Positions 8,879-17,375 of a DNA stretch of 64,000 nt are shown here, in pieces. Made by a program: the position numbers and the translations under genes. The stretch lies in NCBI GenBank assembly GCA_003506435.1, contig DOAQ01000049.1, forward strand, positions 62,001-126,000, read 5' to 3'. This stretch comes from Prolixibacteraceae bacterium (GTDB lineage Bacteria; Bacteroidota; Bacteroidia; Bacteroidales; Prolixibacteraceae). Within the stretch, counting starts at the first letter, position 1. Each line of letters starts with the position of its first letter. The notes under the pieces were generated by a model. It searched no databases and had not been told where the DNA came from. It saw only the letters and a list, made by a program, of their open reading frames with translations.

Positions 8879-9625
8879 ATGAAAAAACATTTTATTGGCT
8901 CTTGGATTACGTTAAACCACACCTCTATAGTTGAAATAATGGCAGATGCCGGTTTCGATTGGCTTTGTGTGGACATGGAACATTCGGTAACTGACTATTT
9001 TGAAGCCCAGCAATTGATTGCATTCATTCAGGCTAAGGGAATAAAGGCCTATGTGAGAGTAGGTGAAAATAATACACGGATAATTAAGCGTGTTCTTGAT
9101 GCTGGAGCCGACGGAATAATAGTTCCAATGGTCAACACAAAAGAAGATGCGCAAAAAGCTATTGATGCGGTAAAATATCCACCCAAAGGGAAAAGGGGTG
9201 TTGGCTTGGCCCGAGCCCAAAAATACGGATTTGGTTTTGAAGAGTATAAGGATAATATTGCAGATGATATTAAATTGATTGTTCAGATTGAACATATCGA
9301 TGCTGTAAATAATCTTGAAGAAATACTTTCTCTTGAAGAGATCGATGGAACATTTATTGGTCCTTATGATTTATCAGGTTCCATGGGCAAACCTGGTAGA
9401 TATGATGACTATGACGTGAAGAAAATACTCAATCGTTATGAAGAGATATCAAAGAAATATGATAAACTTATCGGATTTCATGTTATTCAACCCGATTTTC
9501 AATTGGTCTTGGATAAAATTAATAGCGGATATAATTTTATAGCATTTAGTCTTGATACTCTTTTTTTAGGAAATATTGCAAGAAATCAAATGAACCATCT
9601 TAAAACTCAACTAAAAAATAATTAA
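8879..9625 (+). CDS. HpcH/HpaI-family aldolase (class II, pyruvate-type)
   Basis: 248 aa, TIM-barrel aldolase related to 2-dehydro-3-deoxyglucarate and 4-hydroxy-2-oxoheptanedioate aldolases, metal-dependent enzymes that join or split pyruvate and an aldehyde. Motifs: FDWLCVDMEHS (with the metal-ligand region), RVLDAGADGIIVPMV, YPPKGKRGVGLARAQKYG, and IVQIEHIDAVNNLEEI with metal-binding glutamate, then GPYDLSGSMG. In catabolic operons this family cleaves; here it sits four bases upstream of a CMP-sugar synthetase homologue inside a glycan cluster. Inference: it may form a 2-keto-3-deoxy acid to be CMP-activated. Confidence 0.85.
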   Translation: MKKHFIGSWITLNHTSIVEIMADAGFDWLCVDMEHSVTDYFEAQQLIAFIQAKGIKAYVRVGENNTRIIKRVLDAGADGIIVPMVNTKEDAQKAIDAVKYPPKGKRGVGLARAQKYGFGFEEYKDNIADDIKLIVQIEHIDAVNNLEEILSLEEIDGTFIGPYDLSGSMGKPGRYDDYDVKKILNRYEEISKKYDKLIGFHVIQPDFQLVLDKINSGYNFIAFSLDTLFLGNIARNQMNHLKTQLKNN

Positions 9626-9628
9626 CAC

Positions 9629-10396
9629 ATGAATATTATTGGAATCATCCCAGCTCGTTTGGCTTCAAGTCGATTTCCAAACAAACCAATGGCAGATATT
9701 TTAGGAATGCCAATGATTGGACACTGTTACAAAAGAAGTAAAATGAGCAGTTTATTAAATGAAGTATATGTTGCTACTTGCGATATGGAAATCTACAACT
9801 ATATCGAAAGCATTGGTGGTAAAGCAATCATTACAGCAGACACTCATGAAAGAGCATCTGATAGAACTGCAGAAGCATTGTTGAAAATCGAAAAATCAAC
9901 TGGGAAAAAAGTGGATATAGTAGTCATGATTCAAGGTGATGAACCAATGATTACACCTGAAATGATTCAAGCAGCAGTGCATCCATTAATAGACTCAAAA
10001 GAAATAAAAATTTCAAATCTTTATACGAATATTAAAACAGTAAAAGAGTTTGAAGATCCAAATGAAGTTAAAGTTGTAATCAATAAAAACGAATTCGCCA
10101 TCTACTTTTCAAGAGAACCCATCCCTTCCCGCAAAAAAGGTGTATTAGAGGTACCAATGTATAAACAAGTATGCATTATTCCCTTTAAAAGAGATTTCTT
10201 ATTAGAATATAATAATATGAAACAAACCCCCTTGGAAAAAATTGAATCTGTAGATATGATGAGAATTATTGAAAATGGGTTGCAAGTGAAAATGATATAT
10301 ACAGATGATGAATCTTATTCTGTCGATACTCTAGAAGATTTAGAAGTCGTCGTTAAAAAGATAACTAATGATACTTTACTGAAGAAATATTTATAA
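9629..10396 (+). CDS. KdsB-like CMP-ulosonate cytidylyltransferase
   Basis: 255-aa homologue of 3-deoxy-manno-octulosonate cytidylyltransferase. It has IIGIIPARLASSRFPNKPMA, VYVATCDMEIYNYI, ITADTHERASDRTAEAL, IQGDEPMITPEMI and the late YFSREPIPS segment, all KdsB hallmarks. A housekeeping kdsB for lipid A-Kdo is normally elsewhere on the chromosome, so this copy is likely dedicated to the cluster. Its immediate partner is the pyruvate aldolase, and the next gene is another nucleotidyltransferase fused to a dehydrogenase. The true ulosonic acid substrate cannot be read from the sequence. Confidence 0.85.
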   Translation: MNIIGIIPARLASSRFPNKPMADILGMPMIGHCYKRSKMSSLLNEVYVATCDMEIYNYIESIGGKAIITADTHERASDRTAEALLKIEKSTGKKVDIVVMIQGDEPMITPEMIQAAVHPLIDSKEIKISNLYTNIKTVKEFEDPNEVKVVINKNEFAIYFSREPIPSRKKGVLEVPMYKQVCIIPFKRDFLLEYNNMKQTPLEKIESVDMMRIIENGLQVKMIYTDDESYSVDTLEDLEVVVKKITNDTLLKKYL

Positions 10397-10429
10397 TATT
10401 TTGCATTTTTCTAAAAAAAATATTATTCT

Positions 10430-12190
10430 ATGAACAAAGCGAATGTTATCTTAATTCTAGGGAAAAACTACAAATCTACTTTTAATAGGTATACTTTCCC
10501 TTTGCTTGGCCGACCTGTTAGTCAATATGTTTTTTTAGCAGCTTTAAATACACCCGAGGTTTATAATATTTTTTTATCAAGTGATTCAAAAGGGTTGTTA
10601 GATCTTGCCCATAATGAGGATCGAATAAATATTATTACTCGTATTGTTCCCGGATTATCTTTATCTGAGGAATTAAAAGTAAGTATTGAAAAGATACAAA
10701 ATGTACTTGGCTATTTACCATCAAATATTGGGGTGCTTTTTGCTAATTCTCCTTGCATTTCCTCAGATTTATTGTTCAATGGATTTTCCTTTATGGAAGA
10801 GAATGAGGAATATGATTCTGTTGTGACTGCAATGAAAAGGGGTGAATTTAACCCATCCAGAGTATTTGGGTTAAATCCTAAAGGCAATATTACAAAAACT
10901 TTTGAATTTGAAAATAGCAAAGAAGAAACTTATTTTCTTGATCATAGATTAATGATCTTACGAACAGCTAATATTTTGAATAGTAAATACGAAAGTAATT
11001 TTATTGAGAATTTATTAGGCGAAAAAACCTATCCTATTATCCAGGATGCTGGTATTTGGGATATTGATTACCCCTGGCAAATCCCACAAATTGAATCCTG
11101 GTTATTGCAAAATGGATACAGCGATTTTAAAACTCCATATGACAGGATTTCCAGAGAAAAAAAAGAAATTGCTATTAAAAAAGAAATTGGAACAGATCAA
11201 CAAAAAACTTTTAAGGTTTTAATTACCACAGTTCCTTTTGGAGAATTAGACCAAAATCCCTTAATAGAATTAAACAATCAGAATAACATTGAATATGTCA
11301 TTAATCCAATTAACCGAAAGCTTAAAGAGCATGAACTTGCCGAAATGATTGGTGAATTTGACGCATTGATTGCTGGCACTGAACCAATTACAAGATATGT
11401 TTTAGAAAATGCCACTAACTTAAAATTAATTTCAAGGGTAGGAATTGGTCTGGATAACGTAGATTTACTTTTTGCAAAAGAAAATGGGATTATTGTAAGT
11501 TATACTCCAGATGCTCCCGCTCCAGCAGTAGCTGAATTAACAATAGGTCATATACTGAATTCATTAAGGGGGATCTCCTTTTCTGATCAAAATCTTCGTT
11601 CAGGAATTTGGTATAGAACTCAGGGACAAAGAATTGCCGGATGTATTATTGGAATAATTGGAGTTGGAAGAATTGGCACAAGAGTATTAAAGCACTTGCA
11701 AGGATTTAGTCCATCAAAAATACTAGTGAATGATTTGAATCGAAATGATGAATTGTATAAGAGCTTTAATGCAACTTATACAACAAAAGAAGAAATATAT
11801 AAAAATGCAGATGTTATAACTCTTCATGTACCTCTAACGAGCAAAACACGTAATTTAATTACTTTAAAAGAATTAAAGTTAATGAAATCATCCGCTATGC
11901 TGATTAATACATCAAGAGGTGGAATAATCAACGAAGATGATCTTTATATTGCCTTAAATCAGGAAATGATTAAATCTGCAGCCATCGATGTTTTTGTTAA
12001 TGAGCCGTATAACGGAAAACTTGTTGAATTACCAAATTGCTATTTTACGTGTCATATGGGGTCAATGACAACAGATTGTAGATCAAGAATGGAAATTGAG
12101 GCAACACTAGAGGTTATAAGATATTTAAACAAAAAACCATTACAGAATATTGTTCCCCAAGAGGAATATGACAATCAATTAAATATGTAG
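10430..12190 (+). CDS. fusion: CMP-sugar-synthetase-like domain plus D-2-hydroxyacid dehydrogenase
   Basis: 586 aa with two clear parts. Residues about 1-235 have a NeuA/KdsB-like nucleotidyltransferase fold (ANVILILGKN, FPLLGRPVSQYVFLAAL, LFANSPCISSDL) but lack the usual PARxGSKxxPxKN signature, so activity is uncertain. Residues about 262-580 are a D-isomer-specific 2-hydroxyacid dehydrogenase of the phosphoglycerate dehydrogenase type: SRVGIGLDNV (catalytic Arg, about 336), GIIGVGRIG (NAD-binding, about 407-415), INTSRGGIINEDDL, FVNEPY (Glu, about 523), TCHMGS (His, about 540). The hydroxyacid it makes or consumes is unknown. Context suggests a keto acid made by the neighbouring aldolase. 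Confidence 0.82.
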   Translation: MNKANVILILGKNYKSTFNRYTFPLLGRPVSQYVFLAALNTPEVYNIFLSSDSKGLLDLAHNEDRINIITRIVPGLSLSEELKVSIEKIQNVLGYLPSNIGVLFANSPCISSDLLFNGFSFMEENEEYDSVVTAMKRGEFNPSRVFGLNPKGNITKTFEFENSKEETYFLDHRLMILRTANILNSKYESNFIENLLGEKTYPIIQDAGIWDIDYPWQIPQIESWLLQNGYSDFKTPYDRISREKKEIAIKKEIGTDQQKTFKVLITTVPFGELDQNPLIELNNQNNIEYVINPINRKLKEHELAEMIGEFDALIAGTEPITRYVLENATNLKLISRVGIGLDNVDLLFAKENGIIVSYTPDAPAPAVAELTIGHILNSLRGISFSDQNLRSGIWYRTQGQRIAGCIIGIIGVGRIGTRVLKHLQGFSPSKILVNDLNRNDELYKSFNATYTTKEEIYKNADVITLHVPLTSKTRNLITLKELKLMKSSAMLINTSRGGIINEDDLYIALNQEMIKSAAIDVFVNEPYNGKLVELPNCYFTCHMGSMTTDCRSRMEIEATLEVIRYLNKKPLQNIVPQEEYDNQLNM

Positions 12191-12204
12191 TCGGTTACCA
12201 CATA

Positions 12205-12440
12205 TTTGAAAGAAAAGATTTGAAAGAATATTTTAAAAGTGTACATCGCTCTATTGATAAGAGCGTTTCTTATGTACAAAAAATAATTAACAACATGATG
12301 AATTAGTATTTATCGGTGATACACTTTTAGATAGATATGCTGATAGAAATAACAATATTTGATTTGTAGATAAATATACAACTATTGTTGATATTATGAA
12401 TATGAGATACTTAATTTCTTGTGTTATAAATTATAAAAAC
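12205..12440 (+). pseudogene. remnant of a HAD-superfamily phosphatase
   Basis: No intact gene occupies this gap. One frame reads FERKDLKEYFKSVHRSI, then DKSVSYVQKIINNMMN and a stop; another frame continues HDELVFIGDTLLDRYADRNN, then a stop and FVDKY. Put together these match the C-terminal half of a HAD phosphatase (yF..v.gs...K...i....i..de.vfiGD..D...A). At least one frameshift and one nonsense codon are needed. The beginning of the gene is missing. It probably once belonged to the sugar-acid genes just upstream. Confidence 0.5.
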
Positions 12441-12473
12441 TTGTTAAATTCAATTTAAAAGCTCAAATACTCA

Positions 12474-13436
12474 ATGAAAGAATCTGAAATAAGACCAAAA
12501 GAATTGTTCCAAAAATATCTTGAATTGTCAGGAAAAGATGCAGAATCATTTGATAACTCAACATTTGAAAAGGTAAATTGTATTGCATGTGATTCATCTG
12601 AATCAAAATTAAAAATTTTAAAAAACGGATTTGATTATCAGATTTGTACTGACTGTGGCACTGTTTTTTGTAGTCCTAGACCTACAATTAAGGATCTAAA
12701 TAATTTTTACTGGAACAGTAAATCTGCCAAATTCTGGTTTGAAGAGTTTCTTCCAAAAGTTGAAGAAAGTAGAAGAGAAAAAATATTCAAAAAGAAAGCA
12801 TTACAATTATTTTCAACAATTAAAGAAAAAGGAATCTCAATATCAAATTTGTGCGATGTAGGTGCAGGTTCAGGAATTTTTCTTGAAGAGTTAAAAAAAA
12901 TAAGAGATGATATTTCTTATTACGCTATTGAACCAGGACAAGTGTCATCAAAAATTATAGCTGATAAAGGTTTTCCTGTACTTCAAAGCAGTGCAGAGAC
13001 TTCAAGTGATTGGTTTGATAAATTCGATTTTGTAGTAAGTCTCGAGGTTTTAGAACATGTAAATAAGCCATTAGATTTTGTTCTTTCAATGAAAAATTTA
13101 TTAAAACGAGGTGGCTATTGTTTAATAACAAGCTTAGGTTATGAAGGTTTTGATATTCTGACTCTTGGTAAAGATTCGAATAGTATATCTCCTCCTCATC
13201 ATTTAAATTTTCCAAGTGTAAAAGGTTTTGAACTACTATTTGAAAATGCTGGATTTACTGACATACAAGTCACAACTCCCGGAATTTTGGATGTTGATAT
13301 TGTTCTGAATAGCGACAAAATTCCCGATTTTCTAGAAGTGCTTAAATCAAGAGGAACTGTTGCTATTAACGAATTTCAAGAATTTTTGATTAAAAATAAA
13401 ATGAGTTCACATGTGTGGGTTTTAGCTAAAAAATAA
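12474..13436 (+). CDS. class I SAM-dependent methyltransferase with N-terminal zinc-ribbon-like motif
   Basis: 320 aa. The N-terminus carries two CxxC pairs (CIACDS and CTDCGTVFCSPRP), as in several sugar C- or O-methyltransferases. The Rossmann part begins about residue 122 with LCDVGAGSGIFLEEL (SAM motif I), followed by FDFVVSLEVLEHVNKPLDFV and LLKRGGYCLITSLG, a Methyltransf_23-type pattern. Soluble, no membrane segment. It starts a run of low-GC genes after the HAD remnant. The substrate is unknown; a sugar of the surface glycan is likely from context. Confidence 0.82.
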   Translation: MKESEIRPKELFQKYLELSGKDAESFDNSTFEKVNCIACDSSESKLKILKNGFDYQICTDCGTVFCSPRPTIKDLNNFYWNSKSAKFWFEEFLPKVEESRREKIFKKKALQLFSTIKEKGISISNLCDVGAGSGIFLEELKKIRDDISYYAIEPGQVSSKIIADKGFPVLQSSAETSSDWFDKFDFVVSLEVLEHVNKPLDFVLSMKNLLKRGGYCLITSLGYEGFDILTLGKDSNSISPPHHLNFPSVKGFELLFENAGFTDIQVTTPGILDVDIVLNSDKIPDFLEVLKSRGTVAINEFQEFLIKNKMSSHVWVLAKK

Positions 13437-13452
13437 TTCAGAACTTTTTAAT

Positions 13453-14226
13453 ATGAAAATTCCAACTGATAGAAATATAAAACTTAACTTTGGCCATGGT
13501 AATGTGAATGAAAGTGAAGACTATTGTGTAGTTTCTAGTTTTTCGAGCTTAAAGAAAAATTATGATGTTCTTATATTTACCGATTCAAAAGGGAACACTG
13601 TTAAAAATTCGAATAACACCTGGACATTGTCATTAATGAAATATCTGGATAATAAAATGCTCAGTTATTTATTTGTTTCACGGCCAAAAAATATGACTGT
13701 TTTTTTTAGTCTTATTAATTTTGTAGGTCTTAATAATATTAATTTCCATTATCTTATAACAAATCTCGGATTTGTTGACACAACCCCCAAAAAAGCTGAA
13801 TTTATTGATGATATTATTATGCAAAATCCTTTTCAGAAAGATAAAATATCAAAATATTCGTTATGCGATTACAAATTAAATTCTGGCGAAATATCAACGT
13901 TATATTCCATTTCCTATCTTCAAGTTATTGAAGATATTGCAAAGGTTATTAAAGCCAATTTTGAAAGTGCTTATTTGATAGGGACATTCGAATTTTCTTC
14001 TGATATCAAAATAGAAAGAATAAGACCGTTTGAATTTTTTTCTCAATTACAGGAATCAAACAACCTGATAAGATCAATTTGCAATTGCAGTAGTAATCTA
14101 CATTTTGTAGAAGTAAATCAATATTTACCTGAAGATGAAAATGTTCTATCATACGATGCCGTTCACTTTACACAGGAAGGTCATAGCAGAATGTATGATA
14201 TTTGTATTAACCAAATAAGATTTTAG
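13453..14226 (+). CDS. SGNH/GDSL-hydrolase-like protein
   Basis: 257 aa, no signal peptide seen. A possible block I is IFTDSKGNTVKNS with a candidate nucleophile serine, block III ITNLGFVDTTP resembles the GxND region, and the C-terminal YDAVHFTQEGHSRM has the Asp-x-x-His catalytic pair of SGNH hydrolases. Such proteins in glycan clusters act as O-acetyl esterases or transferases, or belong to the surface-sugar modification set. It lies 16 bases after the methyltransferase and 1 base before the next gene, so co-transcription is likely. Specific substrate unknown. Confidence 0.6.
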   Translation: MKIPTDRNIKLNFGHGNVNESEDYCVVSSFSSLKKNYDVLIFTDSKGNTVKNSNNTWTLSLMKYLDNKMLSYLFVSRPKNMTVFFSLINFVGLNNINFHYLITNLGFVDTTPKKAEFIDDIIMQNPFQKDKISKYSLCDYKLNSGEISTLYSISYLQVIEDIAKVIKANFESAYLIGTFEFSSDIKIERIRPFEFFSQLQESNNLIRSICNCSSNLHFVEVNQYLPEDENVLSYDAVHFTQEGHSRMYDICINQIRF

Positions 14227-14227
14227 T

Positions 14228-15928
14228 ATGATATTAGATTTGACTTCCCTCTCTACAGATCAATTACGATTACTTCATAATCTTTCAGTAAAGATTATGA
14301 AGGACTATAATTTATTTATTGAAGATATTTATGCCAAAACTAATAAAAAATTGGGGTGGACTGTAAATAGTCTGTTTAGTCGAAATCCATATTTAAGTGA
14401 TTTGTTCATCAATATCTTATATTTAGTTTTTATTAAGGAAACGCTCGAAACGAACAATGAAATCAAACGCATTATTTTATTGGACAATAGAATTTACCGA
14501 ACATTATGTAAGTACATTAAACAGAACAAACTTAATATTGAAGTTAAATACAGTAAAAAATCAAAAGCTGTTTTTTTTTATGGAAATGTTAACCCTTTTC
14601 TTAGAAACATTTATATTTCATTTCAACTACTATTAAATAAGAAGCTTTATAATAATTCGAAAAGGATTCTAGGTGATGAGATTAGATTAGTAGATATTTT
14701 TTTTGATAAAGCAATGTTTGTCAATGGGAAATTTAATGATAAATATTATCACAAACTTTTGAATTATTTTGATAATAGTGAGAAAAGTAAGATTTACTAT
14801 CTTCCTCACATTATGAACGTTAATAATTTATCTTATTTCATATCTAAATCTAAGGAAGTGGGTATTAATGTATTATTTAAACATGACTATCTAAAACTCC
14901 AGGATTATTTTTATGCTTTATCTATGCCTTTTCGATTAAGATTTGTTAAAGAGAAAGGATTTTTATTTAAAGAATTAGATGTAAAAGATCTCATATATAA
15001 TGATTTCAAAAAAAACATTTTTAACACATCTTCATTTTATGGGCTTTTAAATTACAGGTTCGTTATGAGGCTTAAATTACGTAATCCAGAAAATATTATT
15101 ATTTTTATTAATTGGTTTGAAAATCAGGTAATTGATCATGGATTAAACAAGGGTTTTAATGACTTTTTTCCAAATTTGCATACGAAAGGGTACCAGGGAT
15201 TTGTCGTCTCTTTAGATTACAATTCATATTTATGCCCGACAAAATTAGAAATGAAACTTGGGTTGCTGCCCAAAGAAATATTTATATGCAGCAAAGGATT
15301 ACAAAATAGTATAAAAAGGTACAACAATGATTTAGATGTAAGAATTGCACCAGCTTTTCGATTTGAGCATTTATGGAATAGAGATTCTACTGAAAAATAT
15401 AAATTCAATTCTGAAAAATATATTTTGGTAATATTACCTTTTGTTTATTCTGAAAGCATCAAAATAATTAATGAAATTGTGGCAATAGCTACTGATTGTT
15501 TATTCGAACGTATTATTTTTAAGCTTAAATTTCATTCTGATTTAGATAAAGATAAATTGTTATCCCTAACGGGCAAATTGCCGGCCAATATAAAAATTGA
15601 AAATGGTAAAATTGAAGAATCGTTTAATAGTGCAACACTTATTATTGGTAATACTTCGAGTGCTTGTACTGAGGCATTAGCTTGTGGAATCCCTGTAATT
15701 ATTATAGGAAGTAGAATTGGGCTAACTCAAAATCCGATCCCACCAGAAGTAAATAAATTAGTTTGGAAGCTTGTTTTTAATAAGGAGGAACTAAGTGAAG
15801 CTATTACTGAATTTGTTTTTTCGAATAAACTAAACAAGGAAACTGTCAGTGAGATTAGTAAGGAAATTAAAGAAAAGTATTTTGAACCTTGCAATAGAGA
15901 AGCTATCAGAAAGTTTCTCGCGTTTTAA
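14228..15928 (+). CDS. unrecognised GT-B-like surface-carbohydrate transferase
   Basis: 566 aa, not assigned to a named family. The N-terminal 300 residues are lysine/asparagine-rich without motifs. The C-terminal third has a strand-turn-helix donor-site pattern: IVAIATDCLFERIIFKLKFH and then IIGNTSSACTEALACGIPVI, closely resembling the nucleotide-sugar-binding region of GT-B transferases and of 2-epimerase-like proteins. It has the same size and general layout as the LIC12162-family protein at 5571 (also C-terminal donor motif after a long variable N-terminus). Probably a cytoplasmic glycosyl- or related transferase of the cluster. Confidence 0.5.
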   Translation: MILDLTSLSTDQLRLLHNLSVKIMKDYNLFIEDIYAKTNKKLGWTVNSLFSRNPYLSDLFINILYLVFIKETLETNNEIKRIILLDNRIYRTLCKYIKQNKLNIEVKYSKKSKAVFFYGNVNPFLRNIYISFQLLLNKKLYNNSKRILGDEIRLVDIFFDKAMFVNGKFNDKYYHKLLNYFDNSEKSKIYYLPHIMNVNNLSYFISKSKEVGINVLFKHDYLKLQDYFYALSMPFRLRFVKEKGFLFKELDVKDLIYNDFKKNIFNTSSFYGLLNYRFVMRLKLRNPENIIIFINWFENQVIDHGLNKGFNDFFPNLHTKGYQGFVVSLDYNSYLCPTKLEMKLGLLPKEIFICSKGLQNSIKRYNNDLDVRIAPAFRFEHLWNRDSTEKYKFNSEKYILVILPFVYSESIKIINEIVAIATDCLFERIIFKLKFHSDLDKDKLLSLTGKLPANIKIENGKIEESFNSATLIIGNTSSACTEALACGIPVIIIGSRIGLTQNPIPPEVNKLVWKLVFNKEELSEAITEFVFSNKLNKETVSEISKEIKEKYFEPCNREAIRKFLAF

Positions 15929-15963
15929 TCAGTAATTATTTATTTTGGTAATCAAAAGAATTA

Positions 15964-17328
15964 ATGATGTGGAACTTTATGTCTCTAGTAGGGAAAACCC
16001 TAATCAAATTTAAAAAGATACTTTTTTTATTAAACAAGAAGACATATTTTGGTTTTGTTAATGGCCATTCATATTTAACAAAGTATGAAACAGCAATACT
16101 ATACGATCTTCTTGCTGGCAATGAAAAAAGTAATGGAAGAGTAACGAAACAATTTGAGAATGAATTCTCGAAACTAATTGGAAATGGAAAAGCAGTGAGT
16201 TTTGCTGCCGGAAGAATGGCATTCTATTCATTAATGAAAATACTTGAGATTGGGACGGGTGATGAAGTAATTCTACAGGCATCGAATTGCGCTGTTATGG
16301 TTAATGCCGTGTTGCGTATTGGAGCGAAACCTGTTTTTGCTGACATTGATATAAATACAATGGGGACAGATCCTAATTCAGTTCACAAACTTATTACTTC
16401 AAAAACGAAGTTAATTGTCGCACAGCATTCATTTGGTATCCCCTGTGAAATAGACAAATTAGTTGAAATAGCAAATCAGCATGATGTTTTTATATTAGAA
16501 GATTGTGCTCTTTGCGTTGGTTCCAGATACAAAGGGGTTAAACTAGGTAACTGGGGAGATGCTGCACTTTTTTCAATTGATCACTCAAAGCCAATAAACT
16601 GCATGATTGGGGGGTTATTATATGTAAAAAATGAACAGCTTTATCAAAAGATATATGAATACAAAAACAAGCTGCCATATCTTAATAAAAAACATCAAGC
16701 TGCACTATTTAAACAATTACTTTTTGAAAAAGAATATTTTAATCCCAATAAATATTCTTTAGCAAAGCTTATAGAATTATATAAAAGAATTCTAAATAAA
16801 ATTATAAAATCTCAAATTATATTTTTGACTGATGAATATAATCACCCTGACAGTCAACAAACCGCTAATTATCCTTATCCTGCTAAACTACCTGTCTTTA
16901 TTTCACAATTAGGATTGTACGAGTTACAACATTTTAAAACGAGTATGGGAAAAAGAACTCAATTGCTAAATGAATACATCAATGTTTTTGTTGAAAATGA
17001 TCAAATACAATTGTTGCCAAAAGCATATTTTGACAAAAGAAATGAAATTATTCCCCTAAGATTAATAGCTCATCTTCCTAACAGATATGAGGCCGAAAAA
17101 TATTTTAATAAAATCTTTGAAATAAATTCGACATGGTTTCTGAAGCCAATAATAGCTTGCGAAGATCCAGAAAAGTTGGAATATATATACGGTAGTTGCA
17201 GTAATTCAGAATTATCATCAGAAAGCATAATTAATTTCCCTTGTACTTTTGATCCTAAATATAGAAAAAAAATATTAGTTCCATTAAACTCATTTTTATC
17301 AAAAAGAATAAATTTACAATTGAATTAA
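15964..17328 (+). CDS. DegT/DnrJ/EryC1/StrS-family PLP enzyme
   Basis: 454 aa, about 60-80 residues longer than most sugar aminotransferases because of an N-terminal basic segment and an insertion around 230-300. Core motifs: VSFAAGRMAFYSLMKIL (NGTxAL equivalent), ILQASNCAVMVNAVLRIGAKPVFADID, ILEDCALCVGSRYKG, and the PLP lysine in FSIDHSKPINCMIGG. Substrate not deducible; the divergent sequence suggests a specialised aminotransferase, perhaps acting on a keto sugar of the neighbouring CDP pathway or on a lipid-linked sugar. An ATG at 15964 was chosen; a second start at 15967 or 15979 is possible. Confidence 0.75.
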   Translation: MMWNFMSLVGKTLIKFKKILFLLNKKTYFGFVNGHSYLTKYETAILYDLLAGNEKSNGRVTKQFENEFSKLIGNGKAVSFAAGRMAFYSLMKILEIGTGDEVILQASNCAVMVNAVLRIGAKPVFADIDINTMGTDPNSVHKLITSKTKLIVAQHSFGIPCEIDKLVEIANQHDVFILEDCALCVGSRYKGVKLGNWGDAALFSIDHSKPINCMIGGLLYVKNEQLYQKIYEYKNKLPYLNKKHQAALFKQLLFEKEYFNPNKYSLAKLIELYKRILNKIIKSQIIFLTDEYNHPDSQQTANYPYPAKLPVFISQLGLYELQHFKTSMGKRTQLLNEYINVFVENDQIQLLPKAYFDKRNEIIPLRLIAHLPNRYEAEKYFNKIFEINSTWFLKPIIACEDPEKLEYIYGSCSNSELSSESIINFPCTFDPKYRKKILVPLNSFLSKRINLQLN

Positions 17329-17375
17329 AGTAGAAAATAAATCGAATTGAATATTAACGACTAACTTAAATAATA

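Noticed and set aside
12241..12277. Hairpin GTACAT-CGCTCT / AGAGCG..ATGTAC as a terminator
   Set aside because: It lies inside the HAD phosphatase remnant, has a bulge and no run of T, so it may be a chance structure.
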